Positions 9,349 through 20,999 of a DNA stretch of 28,387 nucleotides are shown piece by piece. Numbering within the stretch: position 1 is the stretch's first letter; each line of letters starts with the position of its first letter. The stretch covers positions 55,034 to 83,420 of the forward strand of contig NW_003137327.1 in assembly GCF_000003605.2 (NCBI RefSeq), read 5' to 3'. Under the pieces are notes generated by a model. It was not told the DNA's origin, did not search any database, and saw nothing but the letters and a program-made list of their open reading frames with translations. Source of the DNA: Saccoglossus kowalevskii. Taxonomy: Eukaryota > Hemichordata > Enteropneusta > Harrimaniidae. A program made the position numbers and the translations under genes.

Positions 9349-11205
9349 ATGGCGTATTTAATAACAACCACAGTTCTCATGCTCTGTTTGGTAAGCATCT
9401 GTTATGCTCAGTCCACGTGTGGTGAGTATTCATTAATTTTTTTCATATCTGTAAAATTCAAGAAATTCAAAAATATTACTGCTGTGCACATATATCACTA
9501 CAAACGTATCATCGCTGTGTTTTCTACTTTAGATTTGAACGTGTACGGTGTAACGGTCATTGAACCAGACCCAAACAACGGCCAGATCTCGTACTATTCT
9601 GGCAGGGACACCTACACTGAGCTGAGCATAGTGATCATTAACAACGGACCTGATACATTACCGGCCGACCTGAACGGCGACAACTATGAACTCGTTCTCA
9701 GTTTAGAATATACAGACACAATCATGACGTACCCATTTGAAATCGACATGGAGTTTTCCTACGCGGACGAGGCTAATATGGCGGCTGAATTGCTGTATCT
9801 GGATTCTATGTCGTACACACCAAACGCTACCGTTGCCGTGCCAACCTGGCAGTGCGGCAATCTCACGAGTATGTGCGTGTCCTTGGTCAAAACCACCACA
9901 GCGTACGTGGATTTAGCTCCCGATAACGATTTCTACTGCCTTCAGTGGGGTGACGGCGCCACCTCAGCCGGGATTCTGTCATGTACTGCTGGTGAGTTAC
10001 GTGTTTTCTGAAGCGGCAATGTGTTTTTTTGCACGTTTGAATCATTTGTTTGTTGGTTTTGTATCTTAAAATTTATGGTATAACTTGTTATTAAAGATTA
10101 TTTTTTTGGCAGCACATGTATCAGTTTTAATGAAACAATGAACAAACGTCATACGCATGTAATTCGAACCGCACGCGCACTAACGTTTTCATTATTTCGT
10201 CGAACGAATACTGCCATGTGTGCTTCCAAAATAGACAAAAAATTACCCATATTATAAACTATTTAAAGCGCGGTGGTCGTCGCGCAGCGCGTGTTCGAAT
10301 TTCATGTAAATAAACAATGTGTTTTACATGCGTTGTATACGACGCTATGAGTCCCATATCGAACAGAACGCGGCGCGACGACCACTGCCCTTTAAACTTG
10401 GCAAGTTTAAAGGAGGCACAAGGACACGATCATGTTAGTTAGATGCTCCTATACTTATATATATACATATTTTATATTATTTTTTCAGATCTGCACATAC
10501 ACGATGTAAACATCACGGATCCAACCTCTAATCTAATTTATCGAATCAACCGAAACGTCGAAGTGACATTTGACATGGAAATGTACAACATTGGTTGGGA
10601 ATCCATTAGTGCGACCGGTGGGGCAGCGAATTACGAATTTGTTGCGAGTATTTCCGACAAATCTGATTTAGAAGACGACAACGCTACTATCGTGCAATTC
10701 GAAGTTGACGTCCGTGACGCCTACGATCTGACTGTGGGAATACCGTCCTTCGAATCTATTATGATTCGCGAACTGAAAGCAGACATTAAATTTCCGAGTG
10801 AAGACTGTCATATTTACCAGTATGTTTGCCTGAGTGTTTCGGCGCCCAATACTGCAGCGTACGTCGATGGCAATGCGACAAACAGTCATTTTTGTCTGCC
10901 GTTTGGCGACGTAGAAGACGGATATGGCGGGAATTCTCCGTGTTCAGGTAAAGAGTGCCGGTTTTATTACGTTATTTTATGTATTTAGTGACCCAGCCTT
11001 TTCCTTCACAATGTTATGCTTGCGAATGTAAACATCGCCATCACACGACCAGTTTGACCAACACTTTTGCAAACATTTGGTCAACAAGGTGAAATAAATC
11101 ATTCTATAACGAATTTAATGTTTTGTTTTATTTATAGGTTGTGCAGTTACGTTCAGCATTGGACTTCTTTTACTGGCAGCTCTTGTCTCACTTTTCGGAC
11201 AATAA
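9349..11205 (+). CDS. Gene 2: two-domain, GPI-like cell-surface glycoprotein
   Basis: Four exons (9349-9421, 9533-9991, 10489-10947, 11138-11205), all joined in phase 1, encode 352 residues. Residues 1-20 form a signal peptide (core TVLMLCLVSI, likely cut after CYA). Domain A is 25-177 and domain B 178-330, each with C-x6-C-x20/21-C-x14/15-C and conserved sequons (NAT, NLT; NIT, NAT, NAT). The C-terminus, CSG then CAVTFSIGLLLLAALVSLFG, is a good GPI-signal candidate: small residues, then an uninterrupted hydrophobic end. The ATG follows acceptor CTATTCAG directly; an in-frame ATG at 9280 is upstream of it and would lie partly in the 5' intron. This is the closest relative of gene 1, and both keep an extra Cys just before domain A. 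Intron 2 holds a TTAA MITE. The family is unrecognised. Confidence 0.87.
10263..10395. mobile_element. TTAA-type MITE in gene 2 intron 2
   Basis: A 133-bp non-coding element with TTAA at both ends. The 23-bp terminal inverted repeats match at 21 positions (left begins TTAAAGCGCGGTGGTCGTCG, right in reverse TTAAAGGGCAGTGGTCGTCG). TTAA targets are typical of piggyBac-like transposons, so this is probably a non-autonomous relative. It lies between domain exons and does not touch the splice sites. Confidence 0.8.
10389..10413. repeat. Short perfect hairpin at a MITE end
   Basis: CCTTTAAACTTG, a single G, then CAAGTTTAAAGG: 12-bp perfect arms. It overlaps the right TTAA of the element at 10263-10395 and may mark the abutting end of a second, lost element. 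Confidence 0.7.
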
Positions 11206-11570
11206 AATGGTAATTTACCTCCCTAGCAACGACTTCTCTAAACATTACACACCACCGTGATTATGTCACAGGGTCGAACTTTGTCAGACCGAAATTCAAC
11301 CGTTTAATATGAAGAGTTGTTAATTGGGAGTAACTATTCAAAACATGTTTTCACAAGTATTGTATCTGAAAATATAGAAACATTTTTAAATATTAAACTT
11401 AGTAATTATGTGGCAATTGAACTAGGAGGATTGACGCTATCGGCTCATGTTTTGGTGACGTCATCGGTTATGGTGCAGTCGTGTCTGGAACAAAACGGCA
11501 CCTAGCCTCATTTTAGACCAGTGTAACTAACTGCCTCAATTTAGACGATTATTGATGGTTAACTCGTTTC

Positions 11571-11576
11571 AATAAA
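11571..11576 (+). terminator. Candidate polyadenylation signal of gene 2
   Basis: AATAAA about 370 bp after the gene 2 stop, followed by T-rich sequence. Another AATAAA overlaps the stop codon itself (11201-11206), but it would leave almost no 3' UTR and is less likely. Confidence 0.4.
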
Positions 11577-11599
11577 AGCTAATTTTATTTTTTGCGGAT

Positions 11600-14500
11600 T
11601 TCGTAAACAAATATTTATTTATTATATTTCAGCTGTCAATGAGAACAAAAAAATGAATAATTAATTATACACACACAAAATTAAGATATATATTTGTTTC
11701 CAGTAGTGTATTGTTTGTGTTCTTATAAGCTATGAATTTATGATTTGATGTTTGTCATGGTATTTCAGCCCATGGTCATTTGCAGTTGGTCACGACCTTC
11801 TAACTTACTAGTTACGAATACTTGTATGTCAGATAAACGAGTATGTTAGGGGGCATTGGCAACTAATGAAAGTGACAACGATAGCGAATATATTGCAATA
11901 TGGCATTGTTACCTGATGTATTATATCTGAACCTGTATTTTTTAATCGATTTTTTGGTTTGATATAATAACGCTGCAAATGGGAATTACTTTGAAATTCT
12001 GTGATAAATGACAATAGCGCGTGTTTTTTTTTGTGTGTTTTGTTAGCACAAGACCATGCTCGTAGATATTTCAGTCATGTACTTAATAATGCAATGTCGT
12101 GTTTATTAAACAATGAAATTATTACATACTATAAAATATCATTTCGCATTGTGTTTAATATGTTCATTCAAATAAAATGGTATTATGGTGGTATTGTGAT
12201 AGGTATTTTTGATGGTTAAAAACCTTTCACTTAGGTAACCGGGATTCGGTCGTTTCCACGCTAGGCTGACAAAAGACACACACAAGCTTCGTTCATGTTC
12301 CCAAGACGATTCTCTGCCCAGTCCCTGGTTTTCACCCGAGACAGCATTAAATCCATCTTTATTTCTTGTCACTCCTTAACCAATTACAATCAGTATAAGA
12401 GACTCCAAGGCCTTGCCTTCCAACAAACAACCAATCACATGAAAGTTTTACACATCATAATCAATTAATTACTCGTCAAGCTGTCTAGAGAAAACATTTC
12501 TATACATTGTCAACACTAACTAATATTGATGGGGTAATAATCTCGCACTAACATTCCACCAAGATACTACCTTTTTTAAACTCGCAAACAACATTGGTTT
12601 AGAATTACAGCTACTGTCTTGTATCTTAAAAACTGCAGAGTCATAAGATGTTTTTGGTTGATTTCGACCAGCTCGCCATCTGGTCTTGTCATTAACCTTT
12701 ATCAGTATATGTCATGACAACCACTGTCAAACTGACTGAAATATAAATCATGATAGTATAATGACAATGTCTTTGGACATCGGGGGTATTTTGGGAGATC
12801 TCATTATTTGCGTATGTTTTTTGCCGTTGGTCCGGGTAGACGTCCCATTTCTAAGCTATATCACCCCACCCCCACGCCCATCAACGCTACCATAATGTTC
12901 AAAGTATGATCGACGTATAGCAGCACCGTGAAAAGTCGAATGGTAATGCAATGGTGGCGGCGGAGAATATCAGGGTTAATGTTGTTGTTCACATGCATCC
13001 ATCACTGTGATGGCAGACTGATAGTAAGATATAGGAGTATGTCGCCAATTAATGGGGGGGTCTTCTTTCTATTGGGAAAACCAAAAACAAATGTTATTCA
13101 CGCTTACTATCGGTATTTTGGTGCGGAAAATGGTTTGTTTCATAAACAAAATGATAAACAAGTAATCTATTTTGTAAAGGGTTACACGTTTTTCGAAAAA
13201 TCGGGTAAAATCCCAATCCTTACCCCACCATGAGCATCGCCAGGGGTCTTTCCCGGACGCACTGTACGTGTTCTGGTTTATGGTCAAGACATGTTTGGTG
13301 AAAACATGATGGCACACTACTTCCAGTAGAACATATTTCCACACTCTTATAAATGAAACAAAACCACCGCAGTACACACATTGAATAACACAAATACCTC
13401 ATAGTGAAACAGTGACAATATATATGCAGCGGTAAATCGCTACTCAGTTTCTCAGTGATATGATGTCGTAACCCAGACACGACGCGCCATGGACAACTTT
13501 TCGAGGGGAAGGAGTCATTCAAAACCGTAACTTTTTTGAATGGAGATGACGTTAAACGGGCAACCACTTCGTGAAGGAATTGTCGTTGAAAAAGGGGCAA
13601 CTATTTGTGAGTCAATGTTCTGTTAAACGGACATTTTTTTTGTGGAGAATGTGCCGTTAAAACGGGCAATTTGTTGATGGGAGAAATAAGATAAAATGTT
13701 TCAGATGGTCATTTGTATAATTTATAATATATCCACGAAATACCTTACGACGTGACTCGGGTTTCAACAACAAAAGAAGACAACAAGTTGATAGGGGGCG
13801 GTGTGAAACGAACACATATATACTGAATACTCGTCTCTTACAATGTGTCAGAATTTGTGACGTCACTTCTAGCTTTGATCACGACATGACATGAAGTACA
13901 CATCGTATTGTATTGTTTGCAAGTTATTCAAACTTTCGATATGTTTGTTTTTTAAACTTGAAGTTGTTTACGTATTTGCCGTGGGCAGTTAGGAATGCAC
14001 ACGTTTCGTGTAGCGATATTGACCTCTGCTCTGTTGATTGGTGTTCGAGTGGGTGGCCAACACTGTTATCAATGTGTGAACATTTGAAGTGTTCGTCCAC
14101 TTTCATTGAAGTACGTGTCGGATTGTTTCCGTTAAAATTAAATGCTTTGTTACTACAAACAGTTCAACTGTTTAAAAAATATTCATGAAATGTTCGTTGA
14201 CAACCATAAAAACAGTAATTCCAACCGATGTATGGAAATAACACATTACGGGATTTCGGCGCCCGTGTTATTCTGTTCGATTACGTCATCTACATGTAGC
14301 CTCGTTCCAAGTTAGTCCATGGCGCACAGTCGTGCATGCAAACACATGGTCCAAATAAATGAATGCAACTTTTTCGGGATTTCGTTTTGTTTCAAGAAAA
14401 ATATTCACCACGCCGTAGTGTGATGTATTTTAGTGACGAGTACATGACTCGTAGTGTGCAATATAGTAAGTGCATAGTTTTACTACAGAAATAGTCTGAA

Positions 14501-15260
14501 AAACGAACTAAGTATATTCCTGATATATTACTCACAGTCTATGCCAGTAAGACAAATGTGGTCATAATCTGATTCGCCATTAGATAAATTCAATTTCCTA
14601 GCATTCGCTGGGCGTTTACTATAACGAATTGTCAAAGATGCGTTTCAACTTTTCAAATCCATGAGGTATCCTCTTCTCATCTGACCACAACAAAATGATA
14701 GGATTATGGACGAGTAATGGAGAAGTTAACTGCAGAATGTGATTGTATGCGTCCATTAAATTAGATTTAATTATTTTGTAAGCAATAGACACTCGCTGAG
14801 TTATGAAGTTTGTTGTCCTTGGAGACCAGTTACATTGTATGAATGTTAAATCCAAGGGATACGAACGTCCGGTACTCTCAAAATAAAATGTGTAAAAGGC
14901 GAAATATCTACTTTCGATATATCATATTTTAACAAAAATATAATTTGTCATGTTTTCAGCTTGCTCGAGAAATTTCACAAAATTGCAACTTTAATAGTAT
15001 CATTTCATCGAATTAGATAGTAATTATGTTTACACACCTTGTAGAAGTAAATGTTAAAATCTTAGTATGTACAGAGGTTAAAAGACATCTTGTTTCATTT
15101 CAATGGTATGTATGCATAACGATTGTATGACACACTGTGGCGTAGGATGAGGCGTGGTTGGTACTAATTTCATATTGAAATATAAACAACTTCAACTATT
15201 GTTTGGTATTCACACGAAAAATGATTTGTATACCCTGCTGTCATGGAGACGTCTATGTTT
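11600..15260. other. Spacer between genes 2 and 3
   Basis: No exon resembling the cluster genes and no other gene is recognisable. Open frames on both strands are short and lack family-like composition or paired splice signals. The only clear structure is a degenerate minisatellite at 13551-13684. Confidence 0.5.
13551..13684 (+). repeat. Degenerate minisatellite, about 35-bp period
   Basis: Four units start with GTTAAACGGGCA-like sequence at 13551, 13584, 13622 and 13656 (spacings 33, 38 and 34). Each is followed by a T/G-rich middle. Units differ by substitutions and small indels. Confidence 0.65.
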
Positions 15261-15269
15261 ACTCGACCT

Positions 15270-15368
15270 TATAAATGCAAGTTATATCAGTAACACGTCT
15301 GCAGTGCGCAGTAAAAGTGGAAAGTATTATACCACGTGATATTCCAGCAATCGAGTAAGTTAAGACTG
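15270..15368 (+). promoter_or_regulatory. Candidate promoter and 5' UTR exon of gene 3
   Basis: TATAAAT at 15270-15276 is followed about 30 bp on by a possible start site near 15300 and a strong donor ACTG|GTAAGT after 15368 (another, CGA|GTAAGT, is just upstream). Splicing to the acceptor ending at 16035 would remove 667 nt and leave two untranslated bases before the ATG. Confidence 0.3.
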
Positions 15369-16037
15369 GTAAGTATTCCCTTATCAGAGTTACTTTGTAC
15401 TCAGTTTGGGGTTTACGATTTTAACCGGCTTTCATTCAGGATATATCGTGTATATATATGTTATAAAATATCTTTGAGATGTATAATCGTTACTTTAGGC
15501 AAGCTCATAAGGGATAAATACTCTTCGTGTATTTCGTGACTGGATGCATTCACTCTATAACTTTTGACTATGACGAGAATGAGACATGTCACAATTCTAA
15601 CTAACCCTAAATGTCGAGTTCCGCATCATAAGTTGAATACGTCGTTATTGGCATTGCTAACGTGTACTGAAATTCAAATTTTGGGCGTTGATTTCCTATG
15701 TAATCGAGATATTACATTTAATTTGTTACTGATGCGCTTGTTAAATAATTTGAGCTGTTGACAATTTTCCGTGAAAACCACGACAACTTCCCGACCTCGG
15801 TGAAATACGCTAGATGAAGACCAGTGGTCAGCTACCACCAAAAATACACGCATATTCTCAAAACGATGAAAAAACAATTTCGCATCAGTATGTATGTTAT
15901 GCGTTTGTTATTGGTAAAGGTCACCAAAGAGATAATGAAATGCAATATGAATATCGTTTTCCCGTTTTAATAATTAGATATATGTTTTATAACATAGAAT
16001 ATTTCTAATAGGTGTTATTTGTTTTTGTTTCATAGAA

Positions 16038-19000
16038 ATGGGTTGTTTTGCAAGAATTGTGAAATTCGGTCTTCTGTTCTTGTCATGTTTTCTTGGTAAT
16101 TGTTCGTCCCAGGTTACATCAGGTAAGTCCACGTGTGCATTTTTTTGTATGTCAACAAGTCTGAAAATCAACGACAATTTGCGTGGGTGTTTTGAATAGT
16201 ATGTAGGTTTGCCATTGCAGAGCGTTTGGAGTCAATGCTACTTACAAGAATACACCTGATTGGCCCTAACACCTACCATTCAGACCAATCAGTAAACAGC
16301 TTGCTTGTCGATATTATTTCCTTTTAGTTCTGTCGTTTCATGCATATCATGTGGAATTGAAATGACCATTCTAATGAGTCTATTTGGCGGGAACCTACAC
16401 CGGGACCCACAGTAGCCTAGCTGCTAAAGCCTCTACCTGCTGTGGTTGTTGTTATTGTAGGTTTGGACCCCTTCCTCGGCCTATTTTTTCAATAGTTTGG
16501 AAAGATTTCCCTGTCAACTCCAGATATTGCACTTTGACAATACCTATCAATACAATCTTAGCCAAGATGAAGTTCTGATAAATGCGTACTGTAGAAATAA
16601 AGAGACTACATATCATATAAGGGTTGTGAGTTATGCTAAAATGTTGCAGTAAACTGTCATAAATGTGACGTGTGCAATTAAAGGGCGGTAGTAGACGCGC
16701 CACGCATGCGCGAGATATATGGGTTTTATATAAACAATGATGGCGAGTTTGATTGTTGCAGATACACGAGAACAACAAGATTTAATTGGATATTTTTTAG
16801 GTGATTGGAAGGTATCGAAGGGGTCACCGGCGGTGATTAGTGAAGTCGCGTCCAAGTCAATTTATAGTATAAGAGCGCATTGGGTTGTGGGAAAATCAAA
16901 GTTTATCAACTCAAACGTCGTACATCGTAGCGCGACGGCCACCGCTCTTTAAAGTAATATTTTGTATTTTTTTCTAGACCTCAAGGTATATGGCCTTGTT
17001 GTTGCTGTACCCGACCCAGCCAACGGCCAAGTTTCATTCACTTCCGGTGAAGACACCTTCACTCAGCTGAAAACTGTTGTCATTAACGACGGTCCGGATA
17101 CGTTGCCAGGAAGCAGCAATGGTACATACATGTACGACTTCATCGTCAGTCTCGAGAACAGCAACACTAATCTACTGTATGACGTCACACTGGATATAGA
17201 GATGAGTGAAACAGATGAAGCTAAGCTTAGTCAACAACTGGCCTTATTTGCATCGGCATCTTATGAGCCAATGAACGTCACCGTTACCATACCAACCGAC
17301 TTGTGTGGCAACCTCGCGTACTTGTGTATTACGATAAAACACAACGACGACGGAGGTTACGTCGATGACGTCAGTACAAATGATTATTTCTGTTTATCAC
17401 TGGTCGATGGTTCCAGCAACGCCGGCATCAAAGAATGTACTCCGGGTGTGTGATACGTTGATTGTTATGTTATTGTGTTTATAAGTGCACTTGTCGAACT
17501 ACGCATCGATTGTTTTTATGTTAATATACACAGTTCTATGTCGGTCTACTGGCGACAGTATGCGACACAGTGGTATCTTAGGCATTTTAACCCCGATATT
17601 GATTCTCGCAAAAATTTACGTAATTTTGTATAATTTTTTTTTTGGTAATTTTGTACAATTACACTAACAACCACATGCTGGAGTGTATGAGACGAAGAAG
17701 AAATTTGTAGTACAATTCTAAATTTCAATTTGGTGAATTTAGTGATACTATGTGAAGCGACCCTGCAGTCGACCATCATGGGAGTTTTCGATTTTGATTT
17801 CATGTGACGTATATATAACGCGTGTGATACAATGATTGGTGACACCAAATATGGGCATAGTCGGTTTATTAATAAGTGTTTAATGTTGTAAATTGGAAAA
17901 CTGGAACAAATCATATGTAAGTTGTATAATTAGTTGTGAAAGTTGTTCATACTAAGGAATTGCTTTTTTCCCGCTTTTCCAGATTTGTCTCCCAGCAGTT
18001 TGAACATCACAGACCCTGGTATCAATTTAGAGTACGTACTCGATAATGACGTCACCATAACGTTTGACTTCAACATCACAAACATTGGATCGGAAGAGAT
18101 TAACGGCACAATTGACGGCTCGGCTAACTACGATTTCGTCGCCAGTATTAGTGACATCGACGACCTGGACGACGAAGATATACATCGCATTACATTCAAT
18201 GTTGACACCAGCTCCGCCGTAGGCTTGACGTCTGGAATACCAAGTTCGGGAGTCACCACCATCAGCGGTCTGAAGACTGATATTAACATCCCCACGCTCA
18301 ACTGCGGCGGTTACCGCTACGTATGTGTGATGGTTACAGTCCCCTCTGGCGCCCTCTACGTGGACGGCGATACTGACAACAATTACTTTTGTTTACCATT
18401 CGGTGACGTCGAAGACGGGTATGCTGGTGTCAAACCGTGCAGCGATAGTAAGATTCTTTTTTACTCTTTTCATAAATCTGTGATGACTGATGCATGCCCC
18501 CAAAAGAAGAACTGTTTCTTGTCAATTTGTTTTCCAAGATCGTTTTTTTTAATTACATGTATAGTTTAAATTTTGATTTCTCGTGAACACTTCGAAAATT
18601 CTTTCAAAACACCTAAAAAACTCTAGGAACATCATCTTTGGGAAGGGCCAACAAACATGTCAGCTCGTTGTTTCAAACTCATGGCATGTTGATTGTATAG
18701 CGGTAAAATACTGTGATCTCATCACGTTGCAATTTCCATAAGCAAACACGTACAGTTAAAATATTTCTGAATGGGCGGAGAATGTTAATATACACGTTCT
18801 GGTACTAAATTCTTTATTTAAATTTACTCTCCGTCGTACTCGAAGTTCAGAGCACATGAGTGGTAACTCCGAAAACACGCAACCGTGTTTACATTATATT
18901 TTCACTCTTCAAATGAGTGTACATACAACGGGATATATTCTAGAAGAAAAGAATAATTATACAAAAAAATGTATTTATAAACCGCAATATACTTATGATT

Positions 19001-19542
19001 TATGGTGTCTGCTTTATATTCCAGGTGCCTTCTTTGTCACTACTACTCCGGGACAACCGACACTGCCCTCTACAGGTAGTTTATTAATATCATACATAAT
19101 GACCATTACTTCGTTCAAGTTTATATTAGACTCGTTTCAAATACTGTATTTGGTTAACGCGTTCCGAGTCATGGAAGTCAGTTGACTAAATTAAAGCTTA
19201 TTATATGGAACATAGTCGAGGTCGGTTGTGTCGGTTGTGTGTTGTCAGTCTCACTTAATATTCTATGGCATCAGCGAATAGACCTATAGTGAAATTGACA
19301 CTATAAACAACAACAATGTTACCTTGGTAACACACGCTAGCGTGATATATCCCTGAGACGTAGTGTAGTTCGAATAATGATCATAATCAGACTCGATAAA
19401 TATCTGTCTTACAGTAACACGTTTCTATTCTATATTCCACATAGGTACCAAAGGAGCCACGGCACGTGTTACCATGGTGACAGCAATTGCGTCAAGTATT
19501 TACATGTTGACAACTATGTTGACAACTAACAAAGTATTCTAA
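16038..19542 (+). CDS. Gene 3: two-domain surface glycoprotein with stalk exon
   Basis: Five exons (16038-16122, 16978-17445, 17983-18447, 19025-19075, 19445-19542), all joined in phase 1, encode 388 residues. A signal peptide (core GLLFLSCFLG, likely cut near NCSS) precedes domain A (29-184) and domain B (185-339), both with the family four-cysteine pattern. Residues 340-356 come from an extra 51-nt exon rich in Thr, Pro and Ser (TTTPGQPTLPST), a likely O-glycosylated stalk absent from genes 1 and 2. The last exon encodes a moderately hydrophobic end (VTMVTAIASSIYMLTTML) that could be a GPI signal but is less convincing than in gene 2. The donor after exon 2, G|GTGTGT, is weak. A MITE ends 25 nt before the exon 2 acceptor. 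The relative most like it is gene 4. Function unknown. Confidence 0.82.
16678..16952. mobile_element. TTAA-type MITE in gene 3 intron 1
   Basis: A 275-bp element bounded by TTAA. The left end starts TTAAAGGGCGGTAGTAGACG; the right end in reverse starts TTAAAGAGCGGTGGCCGTCG, and the 23-bp arms agree at about 18 positions. The right arm closely matches the terminal repeat of the element at 10263-10395, so they are one family. The open frame running through it (from 16737) is not transposase-like. Confidence 0.7.
19318..19331. promoter_or_regulatory. RFX X-box-like palindrome
   Basis: GTTACC-TT-GGTAAC in the last intron of gene 3 is an exact fit to the X-box consensus GTNRCC-N0-3-RGYAAC. A 14-bp palindrome can arise by chance, and the position is intronic, so a regulatory role is speculative. 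Confidence 0.25.
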
Positions 19543-20800
19543 ACTGTTTCTGTCGATTTCAGATTTTTTTATTCATTTTTGTAGTAATAATAATTTTCTT
19601 TTGATTTTGATTGCATATGAAATTTGAATTTGTAAAACATTATTTCGATAATCAATGTAAGATATCTGATAATATTTACAAGTATGAGTTAAAGTGGTCG
19701 CGTGTACTTTCTGTCTTCAAGTTCTCGGACACGAATTGCCGCACCCCTTTAAATAACAGACACTTTGTGTCAGCTCAATGTATATAATGTTATGTTGTTA
19801 ACAGTAATTTACTCCCTGTGAACAGGCAGCCATAGTGATTTTTTGTCGAAGCGCTACTCACCACAAAAATGATTTGGGCTGTTCTCATAAATATACACAC
19901 CCATACTTTATTTTCATATGCTATACTTTGCCTTGGTTGTACGGCCATGAGAATCAGTGTTTGTATTCACCACATATCACGCATCGATAAATGCACACTG
20001 TAAATATTGACTTCTAGAAATGTAACAAATATTCATGGTTGTATATGAAATAAATAGGCGTTCTATGAAATAAATTTGCTTTGATTGCTGAATTATAATA
20101 TTGACCAAGAACAATCAGGGATACACCATTATATTTTTGCTGGGGGTGGCTCGAACGGACGTTCCTTCACGAAGTTTCATGATTTTTCTCTGTAATAGTG
20201 TCTTTCTAATTCTAGCCCACCACCCATGCAAAAGCAATGGTCCACTCCCAATATATACAGTATATGTGGTGTATTTTTTCAATGAACACCTTAAATTTAG
20301 TTTACATGTGACAAGTTCACTGATTTGTCAAATTATATGCTGAGTTGTGTTGTGTGTTGTGGGCCACCGTAGGAGACAAGTTATTGCCGTATACTGGTGG
20401 AATCCGTGATGAATTATTATTTTAACATGTAAACCGAGCTTCGTTGCTATGGCCACCATCGAGACATGGTGTCTGCTTCACAAGTTACTGATATGGTGTC
20501 CAAACACCGCACGATGAAACACCGTGACCGAGCACCGAGTTTTGTTGGTATGGACGACGATATTGTAGGAGGGGTATTCATTAGCATGACTCATCTCGTA
20601 CGAACTAAATCGTAAATTGATTGAATTGGAGGTGCGTCTCAACGATACGAGTAGTTGCAACCCAAACATTACGAAAACCAAGTGAGAGTGGTACGAGCTT
20701 TATATTTACTCTGTGACGTATGAATATTTGGCTTACACTATCCAAGAGGCACCAGTACGCCCATGAATACACTCGCCCTGGCAACGTTTTTTTTTCTCCC
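19543..20800. other. Spacer between genes 3 and 4
   Basis: This should include the gene 3 3' UTR, with AATAAA at 20049-20054 and again at 20069-20074. A possible small foldback lies at 19689-19754 (TTAAAGTGGTCGCG at one side, CCCCTTTAA at the other), perhaps a degraded TTAA element. No gene is seen. Confidence 0.45.
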
Positions 20801-20809
20801 GAAACGGTC

Positions 20810-20978
20810 TATTTAAGTTGATAAAGTATTTGTGTTGCGAACTATTGAGTCACTCGCCACAAGTGACACCACATATATTACAGTCGATACTGTGCGTATT
20901 TACATCACTTTCTAAAGTGTCTAACGTTAAACTGCCAAGGTCACTGTCGTTCTTGGCAATATTGCCGATACGTCCAAG
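20810..20978 (+). promoter_or_regulatory. Candidate promoter and 5' UTR exon of gene 4
   Basis: TATTTAAG at 20810-20817 could serve as a TATA element, with a start near 20840. The donor CCAAG|GTAAGA follows 20978; the sequence before it resembles the GCCAAG|GTAGGT candidate upstream of gene 1. Splicing to the acceptor ending at 22565 would remove 1587 nt. Confidence 0.25.
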
Positions 20979-20999
20979 GTAAGATTTTTATCTATACAA

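Noticed and set aside
11201-11206. AATAAA overlapping the gene 2 stop codon as the polyadenylation signal
   Set aside because: It would leave almost no 3' UTR; a better placed signal is at 11571.
13220-13600. 126-codon minus-strand open frame
   Set aside because: Cys/His/Ser-rich low-order composition, overlaps a minisatellite, no splice signals or family resemblance.
14619-14855. 78-codon minus-strand open frame
   Set aside because: No recognisable motif and no flanking exons; the length is expected by chance in AT-rich DNA.
16737-16952. Open frame across the gene 3 intron MITE
   Set aside because: It lies within a non-coding inverted-repeat element and ends at its terminal repeat; no transposase-like motif.
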